Counted from the first letter of the stretch, positions 1-7,991 are shown. The stretch is 51,571 nucleotides of DNA from JBBSNV01 sp964458605 (GCA_964458605.1 CAYWLS010000028.1:1-51571); one strand, 5' to 3'. Numbers and translations are program-made. Notes: generated by a model not told the origin, from the letters alone.

Positions 1-69
<69 letters not shown>

Positions 70-134
70 TTCCCCGCTATCATTCGACGATACCGACCGG
101 GCCGCGCCACCCGCAGGCCCACCGGAGTCACGAC

Positions 135-683
135 ATGAGCCAGACCGATCTGGTCGAGCAGGCCCGCCTGTTCGCCACCGCGGCGCATCGCGGCCAGACC
201 CGCAAATTCACCGACGAGCCCTATATCAACCATCCGCTGGCGGTGTGGGCGACGGTGTGCAGCGTGCCGCACACGCTCGAGATGGAATGCGCCGCCTTGC
301 TGCACGATACGGTCGAGGATACCGGCGTGGCGCTGGCCGAGATCGAGCGCCGCTTCGGCGCCACGGTGGCCCGCTACGTCGCGGCGCTGACCGACACCAC
401 TGGCCCGGCCGATGGCGACCGCGCCCAGCGCAAGCTTCTGGTCAAGGCCCAGCTCGCCGCCGCGCCGGTCGAGGCCAAGACCGTCAAGCTGGCCGACATC
501 ATCGACAACCTGTCCAGCGTCGCCCAACGCGATCCCGCCTTCGCGCGCGGCTACATGGCCGAGAAGCGCGCCGTGCTGCCGGCGCTGCGCGAGGGCGACG
601 CCACCCTGCTGGCGCGGGTCGAGGCGATCCTGGCGGCCTATTTCGATGCGCCGCCCACGCCGGCCTCTCCGCCGGAGGTTTGA
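135..683 (+). CDS. HD-domain phosphohydrolase, MESH1/SpoT-hydrolase-like
   Basis: A 182-residue single-domain HD protein. The pattern matches the hydrolase half of SpoT/RelA and stand-alone MESH1-type enzymes: PYINHPLAV with H33, LLHDTVEDTG with the H57-D58 pair and E61-D62, and a later Asp in KLADIIDN (D121). Family members of this size hydrolyse (p)ppGpp or related nucleotides using a divalent metal in the cytosol. The exact substrate here is inferred. The start is the ATG preceded by CCGGAG; the frame is open back into the tRNA but the homology begins at MSQTD. The C-terminal 12 residues are Pro-rich and probably disordered. It follows tRNA-Thr by 65 bases and is convergent with the next gene. 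Confidence 0.8.
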   Translation: MSQTDLVEQARLFATAAHRGQTRKFTDEPYINHPLAVWATVCSVPHTLEMECAALLHDTVEDTGVALAEIERRFGATVARYVAALTDTTGPADGDRAQRKLLVKAQLAAAPVEAKTVKLADIIDNLSSVAQRDPAFARGYMAEKRAVLPALREGDATLLARVEAILAAYFDAPPTPASPPEV

Positions 684-808
684 ATGGCCGCTTCGCTATT
701 GATCCACCCATTTCCACCCAATTATTGCGACGCTCCCGTGATGGCCTGCGGTTCGGGCGCGAGAGGGTGAACTTACGCGGTCTGGCCACGATGCGCTGCG
801 ATGATGAA

Positions 809-1114
809 TCAGTTGGTGCCCAATCGGGTGCCGCCGGCCTGCTTGAGCGCGCCTTCGACGCGCGCCGCGTCGTCCTGCGAATGCAGGTCGACCGACACCT
901 CGACCGGTCCGTTGAGATCGGGGCCGCGCGCGGCGCTGTCGCGATGCCCGCTTTGGGTATCGGCGCCGGCGGCGCGCTGGCCGGCGCTGTTGGCGGCACC
1001 GGCGGCCCGCACGAACACGTCGGCGCGGTCGATACCGTGCTGCTGAACGATATGTTCGATGGCGAGTTCGGCATCGCGGCGGGTCGAGAAACAGGCGACG
1101 ATCGTGCTTTCCAT
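809..1114 (-). CDS. Small conserved protein of unknown function
   Basis: A 101-residue soluble protein. It has an N-terminal segment of beta-alpha character (MESTIVACFSTRRDAELAIEHI), a Gly/Ala/Ser-rich middle (GAANSAGQRAAGADTQSGH), and a C-terminal segment containing LNGPVEVSVDLHSQDDAARVEGAL. The two ends, each strand-helix with a charged helix, suggest a ferredoxin-like or ACT-like fold with a disordered loop between. I have seen this layout in uncharacterised alphaproteobacterial proteins but know no function. It lies downstream of the LysR gene on the same strand, 86 bases away. There is no signal peptide or membrane segment. Confidence 0.65.
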   Translation of the reverse strand: MESTIVACFSTRRDAELAIEHIVQQHGIDRADVFVRAAGAANSAGQRAAGADTQSGHRDSAARGPDLNGPVEVSVDLHSQDDAARVEGALKQAGGTRLGTN

Positions 1115-1200
1115 GGCTTGCTCCGTTTGCGCGGCTTGCGATCGCGTGGCCGACACAGACTCAAACGGGATCGGCGCAGCAATGTTCCGCACGCCATCGT

Positions 1201-2085
1201 TCAGCCCTGCCGGCACAGCCGCTCCAGCTCGGCCGCGGCGCGCGACAGGCGCCGCTCTTTGTGGCGTAGCACGGTGAAGCTGCGCGACGGCAGGGCGATG
1301 TCCAGCGCGGCAAGCTGCCCGTTCTCCACGAATGGCTGCACCACCGCCGCCGATAGCGCGGCCGCACCGCCATGGCTGCGCACCGCGCTCAGCACGGCCT
1401 CGTTGGACGGCAGGGTCAGCGCTACGCGCAGCCCGGCCGGATCGACGCCCAGCCCGCGCAGCGCCGCCTCGAATTCGGAGCGCGTGCCCGAGCCGCTCTC
1501 GCGCATCACCCAATCCAGGCTGCCAACCGCCTTGCGCAGGGCGGACCGTCGCGCGCCGGCCAGCCGGTGGTCGGCCGGCACCACGACGACCAGCCGGTCC
1601 TGCGCCACCGGAGTCACCGACAGCGCCGCCTGGTCGATCGAACCTTCGATGAAGCCCAGCTCGGCGCTGCCCTCGACCACCGCCTGGGTCACGGTGCTTG
1701 TGTTGCCCATCACCAGCCGCACCGCGATGCCGGGATAGCGGGCGCGGAAGCGCATCAGCCGCGGCGGCAGCCAATAATTGGCGATGGTCTGGCTGGCCTG
1801 GATGTCGACCGCGCCCTTCTTCAGCCCGCCGATATCGCTCAGCAGCGCCTGCGCCGAGCGGGCCCGCGCCAGGGTGGCGCGCGCCTCGGCCAGGAACGCC
1901 TCGCCCAGCCGGGTCAGCTCGATGCCGCGACCGACCCGCTCGAACAGCCGCACGTCGTGGGCGCTCTCCAGCGCCTTGATGGCGGCGCTGACCGCCGAGG
2001 GCGTCAGCCCCAGTGCCGCCGCCGCCCGCGTCAGGTGCTGCCGCTCGGCCACCGCCACGAAAATGCGAAGCTGTTCCAGGGTCAT
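1201..2085 (-). CDS. LysR-family transcriptional regulator (YeiE/CysB-like)
   Basis: A 294-residue LysR regulator. The N-terminal winged helix-turn-helix occupies about residues 1-60 (LEQLRIFVAVAERQHLTRAAAALGLTPSAVSAAIKALE). An effector-binding domain of two periplasmic-binding-like lobes begins near residue 90. It is divergent from a YeiH-type permease gene with a 105-base gap carrying two dyads, the classic arrangement of a LysR protein controlling its divergent neighbour. In enterobacteria the YeiE-YeiH pair is linked to sulfite/sulfur physiology, so sulfur oxyanion sensing is a reasonable guess, not shown here. Full length; the start is fixed by the conserved MTLEQLRIF. Confidence 0.9.
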   Translation of the reverse strand: MTLEQLRIFVAVAERQHLTRAAAALGLTPSAVSAAIKALESAHDVRLFERVGRGIELTRLGEAFLAEARATLARARSAQALLSDIGGLKKGAVDIQASQTIANYWLPPRLMRFRARYPGIAVRLVMGNTSTVTQAVVEGSAELGFIEGSIDQAALSVTPVAQDRLVVVVPADHRLAGARRSALRKAVGSLDWVMRESGSGTRSEFEAALRGLGVDPAGLRVALTLPSNEAVLSAVRSHGGAAALSAAVVQPFVENGQLAALDIALPSRSFTVLRHKERRLSRAAAELERLCRQG

Positions 2086-2094
2086 CGGTCATCC

Positions 2095-2111
2095 ATTCGA
2101 TTATATCGAAT
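2095..2111. promoter_or_regulatory. LysR-type operator candidate (dyad 1)
   Basis: ATTCGAT-TAT-ATCGAAT, a perfect 7-bp inverted repeat with a 3-base centre and T-N11-A symmetry. It starts 10 bases upstream of the LysR start codon in the divergent intergenic region. Its position suggests autoregulation and control of the permease gene. Confidence 0.6.
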
Positions 2112-2132
2112 AGAATATCATGGATTATTCTA
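2111..2132. promoter_or_regulatory. Second dyad in LysR/permease divergent region
   Basis: TAGAATA-N8-TATTCTA, perfect 7-bp arms, directly abutting the first dyad and sharing its GAATA core. Paired recognition and activation sites spaced like this are usual for LysR regulators. Alternatively it is part of the AT-rich promoter of the permease gene. Confidence 0.5.
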
Positions 2133-2190
2133 TGGAACAGGACATCAGCCGGCCCTAGATCTGCCGCAGCACGATTGGCGGAGACGACGA

Positions 2191-3207
2191 ATGATCGGCA
2201 TCCCTACGGTCCGGCGGCTGGCCCCCGGCCTGGCGGCCGCGGCCGCGGTGGCGCTGGCGGCCCAGCTCGGCGAGCGCCTGCAGGCGCTGGCCACGCCCTA
2301 TCCCTGGATCGACGGCCTGGTGCTGGCGATCATCCTCGGCACGGCGCTGCATACGCTGTTCGGACTCGGCCCCCGCCTGGGCCCCGGCATCGCCTTCGCC
2401 GCCAAGCCGCTGCTCGAGGTCGCCATCGTGCTGCTGGGCGCCTCGACCAGCTTCGCCGCCATCGGCAGCGCCGGCGGCGCGATGATCGGCGTCGTCGCCA
2501 TGGTGGTGGCGCTGGCGCTGCTGTCGAGCTACGGCATCGCCCGCCTGCTCGGCCTGCCCGACCGGCTGGCCACGCTGGTGGCTTGCGGCAATTCGATCTG
2601 CGGCAACTCCGCCATCGTCGCCGCCGCGCCGGTGATCGAGGCCGATTCGCGGGACGTGGCCTCGGCCATCGCCTTCACCGCCGCGCTGGGCATCGCGGTG
2701 GTGCTGCTGCTGCCGGCCAGCCTGTCGCTGTTCGGCCTCAGCCAGTGGCAATACGGCGTGCTGGCCGGCCTGACCGTCTACGCCGTGCCGCAGGTGCTGG
2801 CGGCCACCGTGCCGATCGGCCTGCTGAGCGCCCAGATCGGCACCACGGTCAAGCTGATGCGGGTGCTGATGCTGGGGCCGGTGGTGGTGTTGCTGGGCGC
2901 CCGTGCCGGCCGCGGCGGCGCGGTGCGGCGGCTGCACACCATGGTGCCGTGGTTCATCCTGGGCTTCCTGGGCCTGGCCACGCTGCGCTCGCTCGACCTG
3001 GTCCCCGGCGCGGCGGTGGCGGGCCTGCAGCAGGTCTCGACCGGCCTGACGGTGGTGTCGATGGCGGCGCTGGGCCTGTCGGTCAATCTGCGCAGCGTCA
3101 TGGCCTCGGGCGGCAGGGTGCTGGCGGCCGGGCTGCTGTCGATCCTGGTGCTGGGAGCGCTGGCCGGCGGCGCCCTGGCGCTGCTGGGCAAGCTGCAAGG
3201 CGGCTGA
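2191..3207 (+). CDS. YeiH/UPF0324-family membrane protein, putative sulfate exporter
   Basis: A 338-residue integral membrane protein with about ten hydrophobic segments. The diagnostic motif CGNSICGNSAIVAAAPVI lies near residue 135, and the ending LSVNLRSV...GG is typical of the YeiH/YeeE-like UPF0324 permeases. The family is annotated as putative sulfate exporters; transport has been shown for few members. A ribosome site GGCGGAG lies about 8 bases before the ATG. It is divergently transcribed from the LysR gene and probably controlled by it. The PqqD-like gene follows after 67 bases on the same strand and could be co-transcribed. Confidence 0.88.
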   Translation: MIGIPTVRRLAPGLAAAAAVALAAQLGERLQALATPYPWIDGLVLAIILGTALHTLFGLGPRLGPGIAFAAKPLLEVAIVLLGASTSFAAIGSAGGAMIGVVAMVVALALLSSYGIARLLGLPDRLATLVACGNSICGNSAIVAAAPVIEADSRDVASAIAFTAALGIAVVLLLPASLSLFGLSQWQYGVLAGLTVYAVPQVLAATVPIGLLSAQIGTTVKLMRVLMLGPVVVLLGARAGRGGAVRRLHTMVPWFILGFLGLATLRSLDLVPGAAVAGLQQVSTGLTVVSMAALGLSVNLRSVMASGGRVLAAGLLSILVLGALAGGALALLGKLQGG

Positions 3208-3274
3208 TGCCGCTCGGAACGGCCGCTCGCCGCCTCCCGTTATCCCGGCAGAGCCACGATCGAAGGAGACGACG

Positions 3275-3583
3275 ATGCCAGCAACTGGGCAGGCAACCGG
3301 CGACGATTCCGACCTGGGCCGCGTGCCCCGATTGAAGCCCAATGTGCGCTACGAGCTGGACCGCGAGCGCGGCCTTTGGATGGTGCGCCGGGCGGAGGGC
3401 GACATCGCGCCCGAGCCGGCTTCGACCGAGGTCATGGCGCTGATCGACGGCCAGCGCTCGCTGGGCAGCATCGCCCGGCACATCAGCGAAACCTCCGGAA
3501 AGCCCGAGGCGGAAACGCGGCAGACCGTGCGCCGGGTGGCCGGCGAACTGGTCGCGCTGGGCGTGCTGCGGCTGGAGGCCTGA
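3275..3583 (+). CDS. Orphan PqqD-like protein (peptide-recognition fold)
   Basis: 102 residues. Residues 17-100 fit the PqqD fold: a strand-rich start (RLKPNVRYELDRERGLWMVRRAEGD), then A/S-T-x-V-M-x-LIDGQRSLGSIARHI and a winged-helix tail ending VALGVLRLEA. PqqD proteins present a precursor peptide to a radical-SAM or other maturase. No pqqA, B, C, E, radical SAM or evident precursor peptide is nearby, so this is a stand-alone copy whose partner is unknown. There is a strong ribosome site (GAAGGAGACGACG) right before the ATG. A 14-bp tandem array starts 30 bases after the stop. Confidence 0.75.
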   Translation: MPATGQATGDDSDLGRVPRLKPNVRYELDRERGLWMVRRAEGDIAPEPASTEVMALIDGQRSLGSIARHISETSGKPEAETRQTVRRVAGELVALGVLRLEA

Positions 3584-3613
3584 GCAAAAACCGACCGGGC
3601 GGTGCAGTTGAAG

Positions 3614-3723
3614 CCGTCCTGCCGGGGCCGTCCCGAGGGGGCCGTCCCGAGGGGGCCGTCCCGACGGGGCCGTCCTGACAGGGCCTTCCTGACAGGGCCT
3701 TCCTGACAGGGTCCTCCTGCCAG
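3614..3723. repeat. 14-bp tandem repeat array, about 8 copies
   Basis: Consecutive 14-base units starting at 3614, 3628, 3642, 3656, 3670, 3684, 3698 and a partial at 3712. The typical unit is CCGTCCCGAGGGGG early in the array and CCTTCCTGACAGGG late, with a gradual drift between. It is non-coding as far as I can tell: the period is not a multiple of three and no conserved protein crosses it. It lies between the PqqD-like and ClC genes. Confidence 0.92.
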
Positions 3724-3861
3724 TCCCGCCAATCCCGCAGGGCCGATGCGTCACCTTGGTCGGTGCGCCGGGCGCAGGGTTGGCCTATACCCTCCCCAGC
3801 CGCATGGACATTTTTGCCGCTGCGGCGCCCCTGTTTCACCTCGTTACGGAGACCGCGCCTC

Positions 3862-5673
3862 ATGCGGCTGCCATCGTCGGGCTTCACCGTGGAATCGCTG
3901 GCTCAGCTGCGCGCGCTGGTCCGCACCACCGAGCCCGGCATGATCGCGCTGGCGGCGCTGATCGGCGTGATATCGGGCGCGATCGTCAGCCTGATCAGCT
4001 TCACGGTGCAGAAGCTGCACGAATTGCTGTTCGGCCTGCCCGCCGGGGTGCGCCTGACCTCCTCCAGCTACATCGATCCGCGCCTGGTCCTGGCCATTCC
4101 GGCGATCGCCGGCATCGTGCTGGGCGGGGTCATCCTGATCGGCCTGTGGCGCGGCTGGCGCCAGCCGATCGATCCCATCGAAGCCAATGCGCTGCATGGC
4201 GGGCGCATGTCGCTGGGCGACAGCCTGATCCTGGGCCTGCAGAACCTGATCTCCAACGGCGGCGGCGCCTCGGTGGGGCTGGAAGCGGGCTACACCCAGA
4301 TCTGCAGCGGCATCGCCTCGCGCATCGGCCAGTGGCTGCGCCTGCGCCGCGCCGATCTGCGCATGGTGGTGGGCTGCGGCGCGGCGGCCGGCATCGCCGC
4401 CGCCTTCAACGCGCCGCTGGCCGGCGCCTTCTACGGCTTCGAACTGATCCTGGGCACCTACTCGATCGCCAGCCTGGCGCCGGTGCTGACCGCGGCGCTG
4501 TTCTCCACCTTCATGATGCGCTGGCTGATCGGCAACTCGCTGTTCGGCGGCGTCGAGGCGGTGGCGCATATCGGCACGCTCGACTACTTCGCCTTCGGCG
4601 CGCTCGGCCTGGTGTGCGGCCTGTACGGCATCCTGATCATGCGCGGCGTCAGCCTGATCGAGATCGGCCTGCGCCGCCTGCATATCCCGCCCTTCGTGCG
4701 GCCGGTGCTGGGCGGCATGGTGGTGGGCGGGCTGGCGCTGATCTCGCCCATGGTGCTGTCCTCCGGGCACGGCGCGGTGCATGTCAACCTCACCGTCACC
4801 CTGCCGGTCACCACCCTGGTGCTGGTGCTGGCCCTGAAATCGCTGGCATCGGCGGTCTCGATCGGCAGCGGCTTTCGCGGCGGATTGTTCTTCGCCTCGC
4901 TGCTGCTGGGCGTGGTGGGCGGCTCGCTGTTCGCTTCGGCGATCTCGCTGGCCACGCCCTCGACCCCGCTCGATCCCATCACCTACGGCGTGGTGGCGAT
5001 GGCAGCGACCGCGGCGGCGATCATCGGCGGGCCGATGACCATGACCTTCCTGGCGCTGGAGATGACGTCGGATTTCCAGGTCACCAGCGGCGCGCTGCTG
5101 GCGGTGGCGATCTCCTCGCTGACGGTGCGGCTGCTGTTCGGCTACTCCTTCGCCACCTGGCGCTTCCACCTGCGCGGCGAGACCATTCGCGGCGCCCACG
5201 ACATCGGCTGGATCCGTACCCTGTCGGTCGGCCGGCTGATGCGCCGCGACCTGCGCACCGTGCCCGGTTCGATGAGCCTGGAAACCTTCCGCCGCGAATT
5301 CCCGCTGGGCTCGACCCAGCGGGTCATCGTGGTCGACAGCGAGGGCCGCTATGCCGGCATCGTCGTGGTGTCCGAGGCGCACACCGTGACGCAGGAGCCG
5401 TCGGAGCCGATCGAGAAGCTGCTGACGCACCGCACCGACATGCTGCTGCCGCAGATGAACGTGCAGGAAGCCATGGCGGTGTTCGAGCGGCAGGAAGCCG
5501 ATGCGCTGGCGGTGGTCGACGACCGCGAGCGGCGCAAGGTGCTGGGCCTGCTGACCGAGCTGCACGCCTTGCGGCGCTACAGCGAAGAGCTCGAACAGCG
5601 GCGCCGCGAGATGCTGGGCGAGCCGGCCGGCCTCACCACACCCAGAACAGCAGAGCCCACGCCAGATCGCTGA
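3862..5673 (+). CDS. ClC-family chloride channel/antiporter with C-terminal CBS domains
   Basis: A 603-residue membrane protein. Residues 25-430 form the ClC transporter core with many hydrophobic helices. Residues about 450-575 form a cytosolic tandem-CBS region (TLSVGRLMRRDLRTV and MLLPQMNVQEAMAVFERQEADALAVVDD). Core signatures are altered: the GREGP selectivity segment reads GLEAG (about 139-143), keeping the glutamate that gates other ClCs but losing Gly-Pro, and GSGAPGGIF reads GSGFRGGLF (about 335-343). Such ClcB-like proteins are common, and the ion they carry is uncertain. The start is the ATG behind ACGGAGA. The 3' end overlaps the convergent polyferredoxin gene by 41 bases. Confidence 0.88.
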   Translation: MRLPSSGFTVESLAQLRALVRTTEPGMIALAALIGVISGAIVSLISFTVQKLHELLFGLPAGVRLTSSSYIDPRLVLAIPAIAGIVLGGVILIGLWRGWRQPIDPIEANALHGGRMSLGDSLILGLQNLISNGGGASVGLEAGYTQICSGIASRIGQWLRLRRADLRMVVGCGAAAGIAAAFNAPLAGAFYGFELILGTYSIASLAPVLTAALFSTFMMRWLIGNSLFGGVEAVAHIGTLDYFAFGALGLVCGLYGILIMRGVSLIEIGLRRLHIPPFVRPVLGGMVVGGLALISPMVLSSGHGAVHVNLTVTLPVTTLVLVLALKSLASAVSIGSGFRGGLFFASLLLGVVGGSLFASAISLATPSTPLDPITYGVVAMAATAAAIIGGPMTMTFLALEMTSDFQVTSGALLAVAISSLTVRLLFGYSFATWRFHLRGETIRGAHDIGWIRTLSVGRLMRRDLRTVPGSMSLETFRREFPLGSTQRVIVVDSEGRYAGIVVVSEAHTVTQEPSEPIEKLLTHRTDMLLPQMNVQEAMAVFERQEADALAVVDDRERRKVLGLLTELHALRRYSEELEQRRREMLGEPAGLTTPRTAEPTPDR

Positions 5674-7069
5674 GCGCCGCCGCCGCCAGCACCGCCGCGC
5701 CGGCCGTCAGCGCCGGAGCGGACCCGGCGTAGCGTCGCGCCACGCGCCAGCCCAGCCAGGCCGACCACGAAGTGGCGCCGGCCAGCATGAAGCCGCGCAG
5801 CAGGCCGATCCAGCCCATCGCCAGCCCCTCGCCCTTGAGCAGGGTCACGGTCAGCGCCGACAGGCCGAGGAACACGCCGACGCCGGCCTGCGGGATCAGC
5901 GCCTGCGCCAGGTGGTGGAAGCGGGCCCACGACCAGCGTCCCAGGACGCGCGTGCCGATCGCCAGCAGCCCGCCCAGCGCCAGGCCCATGGCCAGCGCCG
6001 TGGCGCCGATATAGGCCAGCAGCAGCGCGCCATCGAGCAGGCTCATCACGTCGTTCTGCGCCGGATAGTCGGTCAGCAGCCACCACGGCAGCGTCGCCTC
6101 GAGCGGCCAGACGATGTCGTGGTTGACCAGCCACTCGGCGATCCACTGCTTGCCGGCGACGAACCAGGGGCTGGCATTCCAGTGGAAGGCGCCGACGGCG
6201 ATGCCCATCAGCCCGAACAGGATCAGCACCGTCTCCCAGCGCTCGGCGCGCGCGCCGTGGACGCCGTGCGCCAGCCCGCCCTGCTCGACGATCTCGCGAT
6301 TGGGCGCGCGGGGCTCGAGCGCGATGGCGTCGCGGAAGCCGCTGCAGCGTCCGCACATGTGGCAGAGCGAGTTGCCTTCCATGGTGCGAATCGGCACCAG
6401 CGGCGCGCAATTGACCGCCCGCGGCCGCTCGTGCCGCGCCTGCGACGCGCCCCAGGCGTCGTGATCGACCCTGAAATGCACCGGCGCCAGCTTGGCCAGC
6501 AGGCCGAACACGCCGTTGACCGGGCACAGATAGCGGCACCACACCCGCTTGTTGCGGCCGTAGAAGAAGCCCACCGCCATGGCGCCCAGGGTCGAGCCGC
6601 CCAGGATCACCAGCACCGGCTTGGGATACTGGTACACGCTGACCATCTGGCCGTAGATGGTGGTCAGCGCGAAGGCCACGAACGGCCAGCCCGGCCAGGT
6701 GATCCAGCGCGGCACCGCCCGGCCCTTGCCGCGACGCGAGACGATCTCCGTCAGCGCGCCCTCGGGGCAGAAGAAGCCGCACCAGGAGCGGCCGACCAGC
6801 ACCATGCTGAGCAGCACGAACGGCCACCAGATGCCCCAGAACGCGAACTGGGCCAGCACGGTGAGGTTGTTCCAGACATGGGCGGTGCGGTCGGGCAGCG
6901 GCAGGAAGGCCGGCGCCGCCACCAGCACGACATAGACCGCGATGATCGCCCATTGCAGGCGGCGGATGTGCCGCTGGTGGCGCAGCAGCCAGTCGCCGGC
7001 GCGCGCCAGGACCAGGCGCAGAGCTGAACCCAGGCGCGGCAATGCGTGGTGATTGGGCGAGGCGATCAT
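5633..7069 (-). CDS. Membrane polyferredoxin, FtrD-like (NapH/NosR-type 4Fe-4S protein)
   Basis: 478 residues. Membrane segments are near 40-58, 70-95, 130-145 and 150-170, with four or five more in the C-terminal half. Cytosolic iron-sulfur motifs are CGFFCP (C97, C101) and CRYLCP (C178, C182), followed by C221 and CHMCGRC (C236, C239, C242). This is the layout of NapH/NosR-like electron-transfer proteins and of FtrD, the last gene of FtrABCD ferrous-iron uptake operons. It follows the P19-like and cupredoxin genes at 35 bases. The Ftr1-type permease FtrC normally sits between cupredoxin and polyferredoxin and is absent. Its job is presumably to move electrons across the membrane for the iron system. 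Confidence 0.82.
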   Translation of the reverse strand: MIASPNHHALPRLGSALRLVLARAGDWLLRHQRHIRRLQWAIIAVYVVLVAAPAFLPLPDRTAHVWNNLTVLAQFAFWGIWWPFVLLSMVLVGRSWCGFFCPEGALTEIVSRRGKGRAVPRWITWPGWPFVAFALTTIYGQMVSVYQYPKPVLVILGGSTLGAMAVGFFYGRNKRVWCRYLCPVNGVFGLLAKLAPVHFRVDHDAWGASQARHERPRAVNCAPLVPIRTMEGNSLCHMCGRCSGFRDAIALEPRAPNREIVEQGGLAHGVHGARAERWETVLILFGLMGIAVGAFHWNASPWFVAGKQWIAEWLVNHDIVWPLEATLPWWLLTDYPAQNDVMSLLDGALLLAYIGATALAMGLALGGLLAIGTRVLGRWSWARFHHLAQALIPQAGVGVFLGLSALTVTLLKGEGLAMGWIGLLRGFMLAGATSWSAWLGWRVARRYAGSAPALTAGAAVLAAAALSDLAWALLFWVW

Positions 7070-7104
7070 GGCGCCGGCTAGACCGCGGTTGCTTTTACGT
7101 TCGG

Positions 7105-7440
7105 TTACTTCACGATGAGCGTCAGCTTGCCGCCATCGGGATGGAAGTCGTCGTAGAAGATGTAGGTGCCGGCCGACAGGCTGCGGAAGATCAGCGAGCC
7201 CTTGCCGCCGGCGGTCAGCACCTTCTCCTTGTGCAATTCGTTGCTCTCGAACTCGGCCGGACCGGAGCCGGCGTTGGTGACGTCGAGCCGGAACGGCTTG
7301 CCCTGCTCGACCTCGATGCGGTCGGGCGCGATGGCGCCGTCCTTCATCTCGACCTTGAAGGCCGGCATGTCCTGGGCGGCAGCCGGAACGGCCGCCGCCA
7401 GCAGCAATGCCAGCGCCAGCGCGCCGGCCCACGTCGCCAT
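7105..7440 (-). CDS. Periplasmic cupredoxin-like protein, FtrB/EfeO-N-type
   Basis: 111 residues: a signal peptide (residues 1-22, ending VPAAAQ) and one cupredoxin domain resembling the N-domain of EfeO and the FtrB protein. Seen features are EFESNELHKEKVL and a late GTYIFYDDFHPDGG. In FtrABCD the cupredoxin is proposed to oxidise ferrous iron before permease transport. A GTG four codons upstream (at 7452) sits nearer a GAAGGG ribosome site and may be the real start. It begins 14 bases after the P19-like gene stops. Confidence 0.8.
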   Translation of the reverse strand: MATWAGALALALLLAAAVPAAAQDMPAFKVEMKDGAIAPDRIEVEQGKPFRLDVTNAGSGPAEFESNELHKEKVLTAGGKGSLIFRSLSAGTYIFYDDFHPDGGKLTLIVK

Positions 7441-7454
7441 TGCTGTCGTCACGA

Positions 7455-7991
7455 TCAATACGTGCCCTTCTTGCCGGTACCGGCAAAGGTGAACTCGTAT
7501 TCCAGCTCGAATTTCTTGAACCATGGACCGACGCCGGTTTCCTTGTCGACGTGGCGGCCGAAATGGGCGTGCGGATTGGCGCTGGGCGGCTCGATGGTGA
7601 GCTTCAGCTTGTACTTGCCCGCGCCCTGCAGCTTGACGTTGTCGCCGTAATGGGGACCGTCATCGGCCACCATCGGCATCAGCTCGCCGCTCTGCGTCTG
7701 GCCGCCGACCTTGGTCAGCGTGTAATGCACCACCAGATAGGGCATCCAGTCGCCTTCTGAAAAGCCGTTCTCGTTGCCCTTGGCGGCGTGGATGTCGGCC
7801 TCGAGATGGATGTCGGATTTGGCCGCGTCCAGCATCATTCCGGCCGGCTCCATCTCCACCGGCTGGAGATAGACCGCGCCGATATCCATGCCCTGCTGGC
7901 CTTTGTGCTCGCCGATCGGCATTTCCTTGGCCTGCGCCTGGGCGCCCCATAGCGCCAGCGCCAGACCCGCCACGATGACCTGCTTCAACAT
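7455..7991 (-). CDS. P19/Tpd-family periplasmic iron-binding protein, FtrA-like
   Basis: 178 residues with a signal peptide (1-21, cleavage after AQA). The mature part matches the P19 family of copper-dependent iron-uptake proteins: DIHLEADIHA supplies H62, E64 and H68, MPMV lies near 105-108, and there are H114 and the cluster HAHFGRH (141-147), all candidate copper/iron ligands. In Campylobacter P19 and Bordetella/Brucella FtrA it captures iron in the periplasm for an Ftr1 permease. It is the first gene of a three-gene leftward operon. A Fur-like palindrome lies 55 bases upstream. Confidence 0.88.
   Translation of the reverse strand: MLKQVIVAGLALALWGAQAQAKEMPIGEHKGQQGMDIGAVYLQPVEMEPAGMMLDAAKSDIHLEADIHAAKGNENGFSEGDWMPYLVVHYTLTKVGGQTQSGELMPMVADDGPHYGDNVKLQGAGKYKLKLTIEPPSANPHAHFGRHVDKETGVGPWFKKFELEYEFTFAGTGKKGTY

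Noticed and set aside
3614..3723. CRISPR array
   Set aside because: The 14-base units are directly adjacent without spacers and no cas genes are present; it is a simple tandem repeat.
3740..3861. Fluoride riboswitch before the ClC gene
   Set aside because: I could not find the conserved GATG/TCCGCC and CTGATG-type segments or a matching pseudoknot.
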